Assembly (NCBI RefSeq): GCF_028640845.1
Contig: NC_080540.1
Coordinates: 168,831,752-168,895,751 of the forward strand
DNA from: Ahaetulla prasina
Taxonomy: Eukaryota; Chordata; Lepidosauria; Squamata; Colubridae
Reading direction: 5' to 3'
DNA length: 64,000 nucleotides
Position 1 is the first letter of the stretch. Every line of letters starts with the position of its first letter. Positions 11,932 through 25,260 of the stretch are shown in pieces. Position numbers and translations under genes: made by a program. Below the pieces are notes generated by a model. It saw only the letters and a program-made list of their open reading frames with translations, was not told the DNA's origin and ran no database searches.

Positions 11932-12541
11932 TGTCGTGTCCCACCCCCAACTCCGACGAACGAGTCAAGGAAGTCCGTGACAAACTTGGCAACGAAGCCT
12001 CTGCAGCTTGCCAAGTTCCTTTGAGGTTTATCAGGGCAGGCAGGAGTCCAAGTTATGACTTCAGCAATAGGGTCCGGTATCAGCAAACAAGATAAGACTT
12101 TGCTTGACTCAAGGTTGGAATGCCAAAAGCAGGTCCTTTATATAGGCTGTGGGGTGTGGCTCCATGACTCAGCATTTATCCAGGCCTGCCCCACCCTTCC
12201 TTCTGCTGGTGTCACCTCTCAGATCTCCGGAAGCGAGGATCCTCCCACTCTGAATTGTCTTCAGCTGGATCTGCTGGCAGCTTCTGGGAAAGGGAAGGGT
12301 CAGAGGGAGTAGGGCCGAGTAATTCCACCACCTGGCTGCCTTCCTGCTCTGATGGCTGAGCCAAAGGAACACACACTGTACGAGTGAGGTTTATCGGGCT
12401 TGTCCTCCCACTCCTGGAATCCTCTCCAGGCATGGGGCCAGGGCCAGGGGCTGGAGGCATGACAGGCCGTTCATCTTTATGATGAACGGTTGGAGACGGG
12501 AGGGGCCCGGCTGAGGAGTGGAGGGAGGACGAGTCACAACA
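11932..12541 (-). mobile_element. Solo LTR, 610 bp, TSD CAGTC
   Basis: The block starts TGTCGTGTCC and ends GTCACAACA (TG...CA) and is flanked on both sides by CAGTC (11927-11931 and 12542-12546). A TATATAAAG box reads on the minus strand near 12140. It shares its start and its ACAACA end with the solo LTRs at 48156 and 51448. No internal retroviral or Gypsy sequence is attached. The 5-bp duplication fits Ty3/Gypsy or some endogenous retrovirus groups; which one cannot be told from the LTR alone. Confidence 0.85.
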
Positions 12542-12756
12542 CAGTCTAGTTCAGATGTATACATATACATGGCGAGAAAAATGAATCGTGAGTTTACCAG
12601 ATGGATGGCATAGAGAACAAAGCTATAACAGAATCTGGTAGTCCTGCTAGAAATACTTCGAAACCTCCTCCCAGCGGGGAGCAACACAAACAGACTGTGA
12701 AGTGTGGGTGTGGGGCCTCTAATAATGCTTTGAGCTCTAAGCACATAGTGCTTATA

Positions 12757-13156
12757 ACCGTGAAGGCGAACCTATAGCACGCATGCCACCTATATGTGGG
12801 CACACAAGTTCATCTCCAGCACACATGTGTGTGCTGGCCAGCTAATTTTCGGGCCCTCTGAGCCCACTGGAAGTAGGGAAACAGGCCATTCCCAGCCTCT
12901 GGAGGACCTCCGGGATGTGGGGGAGGCCATTTTCGCCTTCCCAGACTCCTAGGAAGCCTCTGGAGCCTGTTGAGGGCGAAAAACAGGCCTATTGGGCCCA
13001 CCGTGCCATCATGTGCCAAAAGCTGGGTGAGCACTGGGAGGCTCACATGCGCATGCGTGGGGGCGAGGCACATAGAATTATGGGTGTGGGAACACACGTG
13101 CACGACCCCCCCATGCTCTCCCTGCTTTTGGCATGTGATGGCAAAAAGGTTAGCTG
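12757..13156 (+). mobile_element. hAT-like non-autonomous element (GGCGAACCTATAGCACGC type)
   Basis: The left end reads GTGAAGGCGAACCTATAGCA and the right end GGCAAAAAGGTTAGC. A copy in opposite orientation starts at 46331 and a short left-end fragment lies at about 20420-20470. The interior is G+C rich with CpG and has no transposase. No clear 8-bp duplication was found here. Confidence 0.5.
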
Positions 13157-13472
13157 TCAGGCCTGGAAACCATACTAGACTTTAGGGTTCCAGATGCTGC
13201 CACATTTTTCCCCTGAGGGGAAGAAGGGGGGTTGAGGGGTTTGGTAACATTCTTCAAGAGGTCAAGGTCGGATGGTGTTCACATCTGCAGGAGGAGTGGC
13301 GAGAAGATATTCGAATGAACTGGGAGAACGTGGGACCATGTGACCAGCAAAGGGGTTAGGGGGGTGGGACTCTTGGGGTTTGTATAACTGGGAAAAGAAT
13401 CCGGAAGTTCAGTTTTGGAATTTCACTCATCGTGTGCCAGTTTCCTCATGCTAGTAAAGAACTCTGAAAGAC
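13157..13472 (+). mobile_element. Putative solo LTR
   Basis: TG...CA boundaries (TGTCAGGCCTGG to TCTGAAAGACA), a TATA-like TTTGTATAACTGG at about 13380 and an AGTAAAG signal near the end make an LTR likely. No target duplication was found. The left boundary touches the hAT-like element and may be wrong. Confidence 0.45.
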
Positions 13473-13982
13473 AATGGCTTCTGAGGTTTTTTTATGCAGA
13501 AGAGGTTTTTCTGGAACCTTGACATTAGCCATCACTGGCTTACAAGCAGTTTCCCAAATAAAGAGAAGCAAGCTTCCTATAATCGTCTTAGCTATCCTTA
13601 CCATTCTCTGTATGGACCTTCTATCTGAGGCACTGTTGCCAACAAACCAAACGATGCAGCTTGTTAAAACGCTCTCAATCGTGCCTCTATAAAAAGTGGC
13701 CAGAACAGAAGGAGAAGGATGTGCTCTCCTCATCTGATGCAGGGAATGAAATGCTGGTTTGCACTCTTCACTAAAGATACCTTATGAAGAAACCAAGTCA
13801 GATTGTTAGTTATCTGCACCCCCAGATACCAGTACTTAATGCTATTGACCATCTCCACAGTTTCAGCCTTGATACAACGTGGAGCATGACTATGCTGGCT
13901 CTTTCTAAAATCTACAATGATCTCCTTTGTTTTGTTAACATTAAAAACCAGGTTATTTTTTTATTAATAACTAACATTATTC

Positions 13983-14205
13983 CTGGTGCAGTGGTTAGAG
14001 TGCAGTACTGTAGGCTACTTCTGCTGACTGCCGGCTGACTGCAATTTGGTAATTCAAACCTCACTAGTCTCAAGGTTGGCTTAGCCTTCCATCCTTCCAA
14101 GGTGGGTAAAATGAGGACCCAGATTGTTCGGGGCAGTAGGCTGACTCTGTAAACCACTTAGAGAAGGCTGTATATAAGTCTAAGTGCTAGTGCTAGTGCT
14201 ATTAT
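13983..14205 (+). repeat. tRNA-derived squamate SINE
   Basis: Same body and same TAAACCACTTAGAGAAGG-type tail as at 4034, with CTA/GTGCTA repeats at the 3' end. ATTATTC before and after is a plausible target duplication. The 5' end is slightly shortened. It abuts the minus-strand LINE fragment. Confidence 0.75.
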
Positions 14206-15447
14206 TCTAAGAAATATCATCAAACCCACCATGGTTTGTTTGTTTGTTTTTCCTCTTCCCTCCTCCTTTCCTTTTGCATCCTGCCTGTGAAAGTGTCATT
14301 TTTCTAGAACTCTTAGAAAAGCTGTGAAGCTTTAGAGGACATTAACAATCATGAAAAATATTGTTAAGAAATGTCTGTGCTGATCAGAAGACTTTGCTTG
14401 GAGCTTGCTGGTGGCATTGAAAACCAGCACAGTAATAAACATGTTCCAAATTAAAGAACCAGAGGACCGCTGATTAACTGTTTGATTAATTTTGTGACAT
14501 CAAGTTATTTTCGATTCCTAGCAACCACATAGATTCAAAACCCAGCGAATCACATACCTTCATATTTCTATGCAAGGATTTGTCTGTGTATACATGCGTA
14601 ATTGGCTGTGTTTAAACAGATATTTAAGGTTGCAGCATTTCAACTTCCTTCCTTTAGTAATCCCTGAGGAAAGATACAAGAACTTCCTGATCAATGAAAG
14701 ACTCATGTGGGAATGTTATATTAGAAAAGCTAGTTCATATGCTAATCTCTCCTTTATCGGGATATTTGCTGAATCTAGATAACAGCCTCCTAATACAAAA
14801 CATCCTATTTGTACTCAGTGTATTATATGTACATTATCTACTTGCAGATAAAGATTTTAATATGGTAGGGGAAGTAGCCTAATTTTGTTTGGCAGCCTGC
14901 CAGATACAGCTGCTATAAGGAGGAACATAAATCAAGACAGATAAGAATTACTGCTGTTTGTATTGTTTTCATGGAGGTTTCAGTAATTGATATTGGCCTT
15001 TAACAGTAATAAAGAGACATATTGTCTCTGATAAATCTGGTTATACCTTAAATATTTTAATAATTTAGTAGTGTGTCAATATAGCATTTTAGCATTTCAG
15101 TAGTTTGGTACATTTTCATTTAGTTTTTCATTTGTGTAGTAATTTAGTCTTAAGCATTTTAGAGTCTTTTCTTTTTTCCCTTTTTTCTAGCATTTTAGAT
15201 AATGTATGAATATGATATTTGAGGTTGTTCTGTGTTAATCTGCATCATTTGTTTAGAGATGTCTTTGAGTGTTGTAGTTCTTTATGAACTATACACAGTC
15301 TTGATCAGCGACCATAAAACGAGTGATGAATAAAAGTCATTGTACTTGGGGAAGCCTATTTTGGAAAGAAATTTGAAGGAGAGTCTCTAGACTTAGACCA
15401 TTGGGTGTGATTGAATTCAATCACCATAAAGTGATGCACCAAGTATA
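14206..15447. other. Unassigned spacer, possible intron
   Basis: A+T-rich, with a short TTTG run at about 14233-14250. No exon, terminal repeat or LINE motif was recognised. Confidence 0.5.
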
Positions 15448-15842
15448 CTAGTCTTCGACTTATGACTTTAACTGAGCCTACAGTCCTAAATCATAATGGT
15501 TATAAACTGGATCATCACATGACCGATCCAATTTTATGACTTTTTCTGCAGTGATGAATGCTGTGGTTGTTCAGCAAATATATTGTACACTATGGGTGTT
15601 TTTTTCCCCCCCCACCCAGAAACTGGAAAAACATCATAAATCATAGATACGTGACTGTGGGACTCTCCAAATGGCCATAAATTCAGGCTGGTTGCTAAGT
15701 GCCAAAAATGTGGTCATATGACTGAGGCCCCTCTCCACTCGTTGCAACTTCAGAATTGGTCATAAGAACTTTTTTGAGGGGTGGGGTTCGTCATAACTTT
15801 GAATGGTTGCTAAGCTATCAATTGTAAGTCAAGGACTATCTG
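15448..15842 (+). mobile_element. TA-flanked MITE (CAGGTAGTCC... family)
   Basis: The ends CTAGTCTTCGACTTATGAC and GTAAGTCAAGGACTATCTG are inverted repeats and TA lies on both sides. The interior is rich in GTTGCTAAG/GGTCATA phrases. Relatives lie at 30702, 54943, 56947 and 61586. No transposase is encoded. TA duplications suggest a Tc1/mariner-related or similar source. Confidence 0.65.
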
Positions 15843-17246
<1,404 letters not shown>

Positions 17247-17600
17247 AAAGCCTTGCCTTCTGGCCTTCCAGCCAGATCATAAAAGCAGAATATTTGGCAG
17301 CAGTGGATAGGAAGGATAGTGGATGCTTTGGCCAAGCTGTCTCTTTGACCCTTCAACTTATTGTCTAAAGAGAACCAGTCCCAGCTTCTTGAGTGCTTAG
17401 CTAACATTTGACGGCCTTTGTTTTGGCCAGTATTACTACTAGTTATACTAAAATGTATAACCATTTGATGGTTGCCATCAAAGTTTTCTGGGTACTTATT
17501 GGTAGAATGTGCTACGTTTCACCAGTTGCAGTTTTTGTTGCCTTTGAAAAATGTCTGTTTGGACTGACCAGCCCCCAAATAAAGCCCAAAATGTTCATTC
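17247..17600 (+). other. Predicted 3' UTR with AATAAA
   Basis: Unique-looking sequence after the TGA, with AATAAA at 17578-17583. No repeat was recognised inside it. The cleavage site would be expected shortly after 17590. Confidence 0.45.
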
Positions 17601-19513
17601 CAGTCACCTGTAGAAAAAAGAAGTCTAAATATTTTTAGCACACATTAATTCTTTAAATCCACCAATTAGGTTGTAAGCTTCTTAGGATAAGCTTACAATT
17701 TTTGTTTAAAAAAAATTCTGCAAATAAAATTATAAATGAATGATTATAGTAATCACTCCTGGAAACCAAACAGCCGACAGTCTTGTATTCCAAGTACATG
17801 TCAGAAAATTTAATCAGCCTGATAGTTCTTTTTGGGTTTTTTTTTTTAAAACAATCATGGGAATTGTCAATAAGGAATAGGGAAGACATTCTTTATACTA
17901 TCTACCCCATATGTCCTTCCCAGTCCAAATAGCAATTGATGCACTGGCTTGAGATGGAAGCTGTAGCCCAAAGCATTAAGACTGAACTAATGATAGGGAA
18001 TAATAAGTTAGGTTTACACTTGCTAAGCCATGGTTTCTTTAACAGACCATCATAGCTGGATCACACAAAACTAATCTAAAAGCCTTGACAGAAGGATGGC
18101 AGGTACCTTGATGATCCTTTAGACATGCTTAATATCTTTGGATAATAATAAACTTGTATCTATCCTCAAATTTCTTCGTCTCTTTCTTCTCCTGGCCTAA
18201 GAACATCTAGGAAAGCACACAACTTGCCCCGCATGATTCTGAGGATGAAGAAAGAACAGTATTTGTTCTGTATAACCTGAAAATTCATTGAAATGAATAA
18301 CACACAGACACACACACGCACACGACAACTTTTTAGAAATTCTTACCTACACGAGAAACAAGATGACCACAGGCAGACAAAAAAGAGTGGGAGGTTAACC
18401 AACTTCCAGTTTCATGCTGGCTTCCCCACTGACTTGTGGAAAGCTGGCAGGGAGTATAATAAATCACTCCTTCTCCTTCTTAGCTGATCTGTGGAACTTC
18501 CTGCCACTTTGCTGAAAGGAGAAACAAGGGAACAGGGAGTTATGGACCATGAGGAAAACTGCACTCCCTTTGTCCATTCCGGCATGACCCCAAAGGATGC
18601 TTCTCTCCTGGGAGCAGGAAAACAATTTCTACCTCACAGGCATCCCATTTGAACCCTCGTCCTTCTGTCCATGCCCACTGCCCCTAAGATAATTCATATT
18701 TCAGCCTCTGTTCCAAAGCAGCCAATCACTGTTCACCCTTTGGGCCTTACTGCCAGCCATTTGGATGCAGCAGTGGGAGCAGGAGCAATTTCCATCTTCC
18801 TGCTGACTTCCCCACTGACGTTGCTTGTGGGAAGCTGGCAGGCCGCATTGGAAATGACTCCTTGGCTGACCAGTGGAATTGGTCCACTAGTCTAATTTTA
18901 GTAAGAGACTTTGCTGAGGGGAGGGGAACGATGGAATGACCACACCATGGACAAAAAAGAGTGGGAATGACTTATGGCTTCCCCATTGACTTGGCTTGTC
19001 CAAAGCAGCCAATCCGTGCTTGCCTATGGGGCCTTGCCACCAGCTGATTGGATCCAGGGAACAAAGGGTGGGGATATAGCCCACCCATCTTCCCTTGTGC
19101 CACACAGCCTATAGGTTGTTATGAAGCGTGATTGAAAGGCGTGATGGCATTGAAGTGGTCACAACTTCCCCAAATTTCATTCCCAGGGGAGTCCTAGCAT
19201 TCTTCTGTAAGTTAGCCAATTTGAGTTTACCTTGGTTCAATAATTGTTGCCCTATACTTTCCAATGCAGACCCAAGAGTTTTGGTAGTATATACAGTAGA
19301 TATATTGTATATAAGTCATTCTTGTTAAAAAATTATAAAGATTTTAAAAATTACAGAAACACAAAAAATATAAAGAAATAAATTATAAATTGCAAAAGAA
19401 AAGATGAATAACAAAAAAGCAAGAAAAAGATCTCTAAATAAGCAACTTCAGTATTTGCAGAACTTACAAAACATACCAATTAACATCTCTTTCCTCTCAC
19501 TTTGTCTATCATG
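17601..19513. other. Spacer with CA repeat and imperfect direct repeats
   Basis: A CA run lies at about 18300-18325. GGCTTCCCCACTGAC with a following GGAAGCTGGCAGG-type phrase occurs at 18414-18452 and 18798-18842, and a weaker third copy at about 18976. No gene was seen. Confidence 0.45.
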
Positions 19514-19763
19514 CAGGGGTGAAATCCAGCAGGTTCTGACAGGTTCTGGAGAACCGGTCGGGGAAATTTTGAGCAGTTTGGAGAACCGGAAAATATCACC
19601 TCTGGCTGGCCCCAGAGTGGGGTGGGAATGGAGATTTTGCAATATTCTTCCCCCAGGAGTGGGGTGGGAATGAGGATTTTGCAGTATCCTTCCCCTGCCA
19701 TGCCCACCAAGCCACACCCACCAAGCCAGAATCGGTAGTAAAAAAAATTGGATTTCACCACTG
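19514..19763 (+). mobile_element. hAT MITE family H1, TSD CTATCATG
   Basis: Ends are CAGGGGTGAAATCCA and TGGATTTCACCACTG. The flanks CTATCATG at 19506-19513 and 19764-19771 are identical, as expected for hAT transposition. The interior has the GGTTCTGGAGAACCGG motif and CCACCAAGCCACACCC phrases. No transposase is present. Confidence 0.9.
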
Positions 19764-20498
19764 CTATCATGCTACCCTTCTTCCCATAAACAAAACTATT
19801 TAATCAATAAACCCCACTGAAATGTATTTTTAAACTATTATTTCAGTAATAAGTATATCATTGTCCTCTATTGCTTAAGACTTTATTGTGTTTTTCCTGT
19901 GAACAGTTTTGGGAATCCCTGGCAGAATCTGCTTCTGAGAAACACAACTTCAGAAAGTCGGATGACTGAGAGCAGAGAAACGGGGTGTAAAAGGATGTTT
20001 AATTCTTCTGCCTGCAGGGAATTACCTTTTTCCAAGCTCTTTCTTCCTGCATACAGCAGAAGCTCTCTGTTTGTGTTAGCCGTGTTCAAATGTACTCAAG
20101 AACAAAGTTTTATATTAGAAAGGTGAGTCAGAATGAGCCTCAGGCTCCCATGGCAATTTTGCATTGATGTCAGGGGAGGAGGGCAAGGAGGGAAATATTC
20201 TACCTGTCTTATGTATAATTTTATCCTTTTTTAATATGTCTCACTGCATAGTCACCTTCCTTGCTACCTCCACCCCAATTCCCTGTCCCCATGGTAAAAA
20301 AAAAAAAAAGTAAGATTTTGGAAATGGGTCATCATAGCTCCCTGGTTTGTAAGTCCCCTCAGTGTATAAGCCTGGCTTTTAGAAGGACAAAAAAGAGAAC
20401 AGCAGATTTTAAGTCAATGGTGGTGCATCTATGACACATGTCAAAGGTGACACGCCATGACACCAACACCTGGCTGGAAGCCAAATCTGTCTCTAGGC
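19764..20498. other. Spacer with a fragment of an hAT-like end
   Basis: About 20420-20470 resembles the left end of the element at 12757 (GTGCATCTATGACACATGTC). The rest is unassigned. Confidence 0.4.
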
Positions 20499-20661
20499 CA
20501 GGGTTGGGTTTCAAAACCCGTCGCTACTGGTGGGCGTGTGGGTGCTCGCGCACAACACTTCTACACATGTGCAGGAGCGTTCGGGCAGGTGGGTGGAGCT
20601 TTCCCTCGCTGCCATTACCAGTTCGCCCGATCTGGGGCGAACCAATAGCAACCCACCACTG
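20499..20661 (+). mobile_element. Short hAT MITE family H3, TSD CTCTAGGC
   Basis: Starts CAGGGTTGGGTTTCA, ends AGCAACCCACCACTG. Identical 8-bp flanks CTCTAGGC lie at 20491-20498 and 20662-20669. The 163-bp interior is CpG-rich and contains GCCCGATCTGGGGCGAAC. A relative is at 63722. Confidence 0.9.
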
Positions 20662-22778
20662 CTCTAGGCTCATGTCTCAGTATGCATGTTTTTCCAATGA
20701 AGCAGACCGAGACAGAAAAACCCATTTTATTAACAATTTAGGCAACCACTGTTATCAAAAGTATGCCTTGTCCTTGTCCTATTTTGGTGGAGGCCACACA
20801 AGAATGGGGTGTGCTCTTGCACGGCCTCTGGAGTCTAGACCCTCCAGATATCACATGAGGAGGCCATGTCTTTGCGCATCCTCAACAACCTCCCAAAATC
20901 ACACGAGTGAAGTGTGCTTTTATGTGATTTTTGGAGGCTGCAGAGGCTTGGGAAGTTCATTTTCTGAAACAGCTTTAAGAACTAAGGCTTCATGTGACCC
21001 ATAGCAGCCTCCAGTAGGCCACAGGGCCTGTCCACAGGAAGGGAACATTGCTTGAAGGTAAGCAGTACATGGCAGATCCTGGGGAGCACTGAACTGCATG
21101 CCAATTGCACTGTTCCCCAAGGCTCATATGCCTTGCAAAATGGTGCGAAGCAGCTCTTTTGAGTAAAAGCAGTGGCACTGGGCTAAAATTGAGGCCCAGG
21201 CCACTTCTTCAGGCCCAGTCTTGGCGCCACCACTGAATGCCCCTGTTCAGGATAGGCTAGTTGGGGGTGGGGAGAGAATTGCTTCTCTTTGGTTGTTTGT
21301 GTGTGAATGAGCCAACAGATTCAAGTTAGACATTGACCAAATTTTGGACATGCTGTGACCAAACACTTTGCCATCATTGCTCCAAGTAGAAATCGATCAT
21401 CTTCACTTAAAAGATGACAAATTGTCAATCTAGAACTACAAGCATCCTCCTTTAAGTGCTTAAGATGCTCCAGTGCCTCTCCAAAGTTGCTCCTGGCTTT
21501 TATGATGATGAGGATGATGGTGGCGATGATACATTTGAAAGAAAAGAAAAACACAAACATGCATACGAAGTGGCTAAAAGGAAAAATAAACCTCAAAGTG
21601 GATAAACAAAGAATTGACCACCTAATAGAATTAGGTTAATTTTTTCAATATTTCATTGATTAGTTTTAAATAATAAAATATACTATATATAATTTTAAAT
21701 ACTAAAATCATTATTAAAATCTAAGTAATATATATAGCAATAATCACAGTATATAATGTATCATAAAATGAGATTAAGAATCACAGTAATTCCTAACTGA
21801 GCGATTGAATACTTTATCTTAAAAGAAACCCAAATATTGGATGTAATTCATGTCCATACATAGAGTGACAATCCAAAAATGATTTTTAAATGGACTTAAA
21901 TTCTGTCTCATTTATTCCTGAAATGTCAAATTTTGGGCATTGAGATGTATTCCCAGCACTTAATTAGCTATTCTTCTACAGTCTACCATCTAATAGGAAG
22001 CATAGACTCTCCTTGCAGCAGTTACTATGTATAAAAAAATTGAGCTTACTTTGTGAAAATTCTGTAATATATTATTTAAAAAATAACAGATTGGAAAAGA
22101 AATTCACTTGTTAAAATTTGTTTCATTCAATTATAAATCATTTTTCAAAGTTGTAATTATGGGGTTGTCATTTTTAATACGGCAGGAGGAGAAATTATCA
22201 AATATCTGGTTATGCATTATTTACATAGAATATGAATTTAATTACATTTTCATTGTGACTCCACCTATATTTTAGGCTGCCTCTTGCTGTACTCCTCTCC
22301 ATAACTACCCTGTTCAAAAGCTGAGGACCCCCTCAGAACTGCTAGGAGAAAACTTGTTCCTCATGAAACTGGCATAGTTGCTCAAAAATAAAACTTAACC
22401 AGAAGCTCTGAAAAGCCTATATTTTACACTTGGTCTGTCCGACTGAAAAGGATATAGTTTTGGTTGGGGAAAACAGAAATGAGAGCAACCAATACCTCCC
22501 CTAGGAAGATTGTTTTAAGATGTTGGTGCTTTTATAGTAGAAAAGCAGACTTGAGAAAAGGAGAGGAGAGAGTTTTATATATAGGCACATTTTAATTCTT
22601 TTTCAGTACTCAGGTACTTGAAAATGAACTCTTAAATGGATACGCAATCAGAGAAAAAGCAAAACCTTTTTTTTAATGGAATGATGCTTTACAGCTTGCT
22701 ATGCCAAATATTTTGTGATAATTTCTGGCATGTTTACATGTATTTTTTTAAACCGACAACTGCTTGGTCTCCTAACAG
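20662..22778. other. Unassigned spacer, possible intron
   Basis: First part of mixed composition, then strongly A+T-rich (21600-22260). No supported gene or repeat boundary. It ends with CTCCTAACAG before the exon-like block at 22779. Confidence 0.45.
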
Positions 22779-22909
22779 CTGCACATGCGAGCCGGCGGTA
22801 TGACAAATGTGTCTCTGATTCTTGCATACTTGGAGCACCTACCGTCTGCTACAAATCCTGATAGCGCCACCCATCATCTCGGCCTTTTCTTTTTGGTCCT
22901 ATCAGGAAA
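22779..22909 (+). CDS. Candidate internal exon
   Basis: A 131-base block between an acceptor (CTCCTAACAG) and a donor (GGAAA/GTAAAT). It is open in frame 1 for 43 codons, starting LHMRAGGMTNVSLILAYLEH. Phase 0 at the start fits the end of the block at 11288-11377. It ends with two bases over, which fits the one-base offset of the block at 41890. This fits an alternative to the 17121 exon. The evidence is only open frame plus phase plus splice-like ends, so a chance open stretch is quite possible. Confidence 0.33.
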
Positions 22910-22986
22910 GTAAATCTATTCGGGATCAGAATGAATAGAGGTGATTGGCTTTATGGCCCCTTTTCCAATTTAATTTGGCTCGTAAC

Positions 22987-23320
22987 CAGTAGTGGGATTC
23001 TACTGGTTCGGACCGGTTCGGGAGAACCGTTAGCTCAGACTTTCAGCCGTGAGCGAACTGGTTCTCTCTTTCTTTGAAATGAAAGGCGCCCGCCTGCCTG
23101 CATTATATTCACCTTTATTTCTGCTTCTGAAGCCCAGCTGATTGGGGCGGGGGCAGAGTGGATTGCTGCTCCTCAGCTGTTTTCCTTGCTCTCAGCAATG
23201 TGGAAGTTCAATTTTCAGCAAACTGCACACGCGTGTGCAGTGTGTGTCTGGCACGCACAGCGCACATCTGGTACGTGCGCTCAGCGAACCGGTTGTTAAA
23301 CTGGTAGGATCCCACCACTG
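22987..23320. mobile_element. hAT MITE family H4, older copy
   Basis: Ends CAGTAGTGGGATTCT and AGGATCCCACCACTG are inverted. The interior starts ACTGGTTCGGACCGGTTCGG and contains CGCACACG-type CpG stretches. Flanks CTCGTAAC and TTCCCAAC match at 5 of 8 positions, consistent with an old duplication. A short relative lies at 51256. Confidence 0.75.
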
Positions 23321-23991
23321 TTCCCAACCACCTGATTCGGCCAAAGAACAAACGGAGAGTACCCTGCTATGTTTCTGGGTGCAGTATATGAACATCTCTA
23401 TAATGCTCCATTTGTAAGGCTCCTCTGGCAATTGAAGGAAAACAACATAAACCTCCATGTCCTTTAAAACTGTGCATTCACAGAACAACTAGAAATAGAC
23501 GAGCCTGAAAATATGAAGTAAAAACTGTCAGACACAGAATATATTTTTTTTTTCAAGAGTCTTTGACTCAAAGGAAAAAGAGGGCGCACCGACTAAAGAA
23601 ACTTGTACGCCTTCTCTCCCAATCTAATCACATCCAGAAGTCAAAACAGAATTACTCTTCTAGGTGTTAGCAGCCATATTCCAATAGCTCAGAGCAGCCG
23701 GGACAAGCCATTATACATGAGCTGTAAACCTGTCTACTTAAGGTGGACTCATTTCTTGGGGGAGGAAAAACATCCAGGAAGACCCAAAGAAACAGAGTTG
23801 ACATACACAAAAATGATAGCAGACCTCCTGGGCATATGGATCAGAATAGGTCTAACTTGGGAATCATCAGGCTTAAAGGTGCATCAATAGATTGCAAATA
23901 ATCTTGAGAGCCATGCACCACCATGCTAAATAAAAGCTAAGTGCTGAAAGGAGCAACCCAATACTTACTTTCTCACTGGAACTTAGTGACT
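23321..23991. other. Unassigned spacer
   Basis: No repeat end or coding block recognised. Confidence 0.45.
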
Positions 23992-24330
23992 CCTTTTCAC
24001 CAAGTGTTGCACTATCTATGCGCCAAGACAAATTCTTTGTTGTCCAATCACACTTGGCCAATAAAAAAAATCTATTATATTCTATTTGTTGTCCAAGTGT
24101 GATTGGGACACGCAACGAATTTGTCTCCAGTGATGAGGCTCTCGGCGTACATGCAAGCAACAAGTGATAATCATCATCATCATCATCATAAAATAAAAAC
24201 ATCATATATCGTAAGATGCAACACCCAGTGATAGTCATCAGATACTAAATAAAAGCAATCAACATAAATCGTAAGATACAAGCAATAAACGTATAGTCAT
24301 AAGATGCTATATATACACTCCCTCTGTACA
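23992..24330. repeat. Two CR1 3' ends, tail to tail
   Basis: A plus-strand CR1 3' end (AGACAAATTCTTTGTTGTCC to CACACTTGGCCAATAAA, 23992-24086) is followed at once by a minus-strand one (GTCCAAGTGTGATTGGGACA from 24088). The tail between them is a decayed TCTATTATATTCTATT run. Confidence 0.8.
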
Positions 24331-25260
24331 GTGTGTCATCAAACGCATTTATAAAAGAAGGCTCAGATTATAGCCACAAGGCATCAGGGCACATGAAAAC
24401 CTCAATCCTGCTGTCTAATAATCAGAAATTCTTCCAAGTAAATTTAAAAATCCTTAAAAACCACTTGGCTGCCTGATGTGGATTGCAAATAAACTTCTTG
24501 ATGTCAGATTTCAGTGACAGGCAAAAAGGTGGCTCTGGGGACCACAGATGGCCTGTGATGTTTCCCCCCTTGATGTAAAGCATTCACTGAAAATTCCTTT
24601 AATAGATGCTGGGGCTCTAATAGAGCAATGGCAGAGTACAATGCCTGGGTTCAGGATTTGGATTCTCCAAGAAGGCCTAAGAAAGACTCCTGCCTTAATC
24701 CTGGAAAGCTTCTGCCTGTTAGTGTGATCTGTACAGAACACACTTAGAAGGGTTTTGCCTTAAGATAAGGCCGTTTCCTAGAAACTTAAGATGGAAGCAT
24801 TTACACAAAGCCTTTTCTTTCAGTTCGTATTTTAGAAGGGATGAAACACTCTGTGCATGTTTCAGTCCTATGCTATTACTTGCCACAGCCCAAGGTAATG
24901 AGGTGGCTAAACTGAATCCTTACAGTCAGTAGCATAACAGTCTCTGCCCTAGAAAGAGTCCAAATTAAGAAAAGAGTTGGGCTACTGTATCCATTCCTCA
25001 TCCTATTGTAAATGCCAAACTTTACAATGAAATGGCCAAGAGTAGCCTTCAACCAGTTCTGCCAATTCAGTCTCTGCCTTTTCAGATAGGATACTGAAAT
25101 GCTGCCGCTGTTAGAAAAGTATGCTGGCATAAAGGGACCTGCTCCATGGAGGGTCCCAATTCAGCCATGTGCATGCAGCCAGGGAATGGTGCTGTCGTTA
25201 CTGACTGACTACTGGCCAAGTTAAAGAAACCAGCTGATGGAGTCCTCTATTTTTAAGTGT
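24331..25260. other. Unassigned spacer
   Basis: No supported feature. Confidence 0.45.

Larger units (their letters stand above)
11704..13985 (-). mobile_element. L2/CR1-type LINE split by several insertions
   Basis: On the minus strand the pieces are RT-connection sequence at 13985-13740 (readings VNKTKEIIVDFRKS and YWYLGVQITNNLTW), the RT C-terminal part at 13733-13446 (FYRGTIESVLTSCIVWF, RMVRIAKTIIGS), a terminal coding piece at about 12744-12600 (LFVLLPAGRRFRSISSRTTR), and 3' UTR at 11931-11801 running into a pentamer array. These are typical segments of L2/CR1-clade ORF2 in the right order. Between them sit a solo LTR (11932-12541), an hAT-like element (about 12757-13156) and another LTR-like block (13157-13472). 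Confidence 0.7.

Noticed and set aside
20438..21004. 188-codon plus-strand frame
   Set aside because: It runs across the hAT MITE at 20499-20661 and flanking sequence, and has no family motif or splice support.
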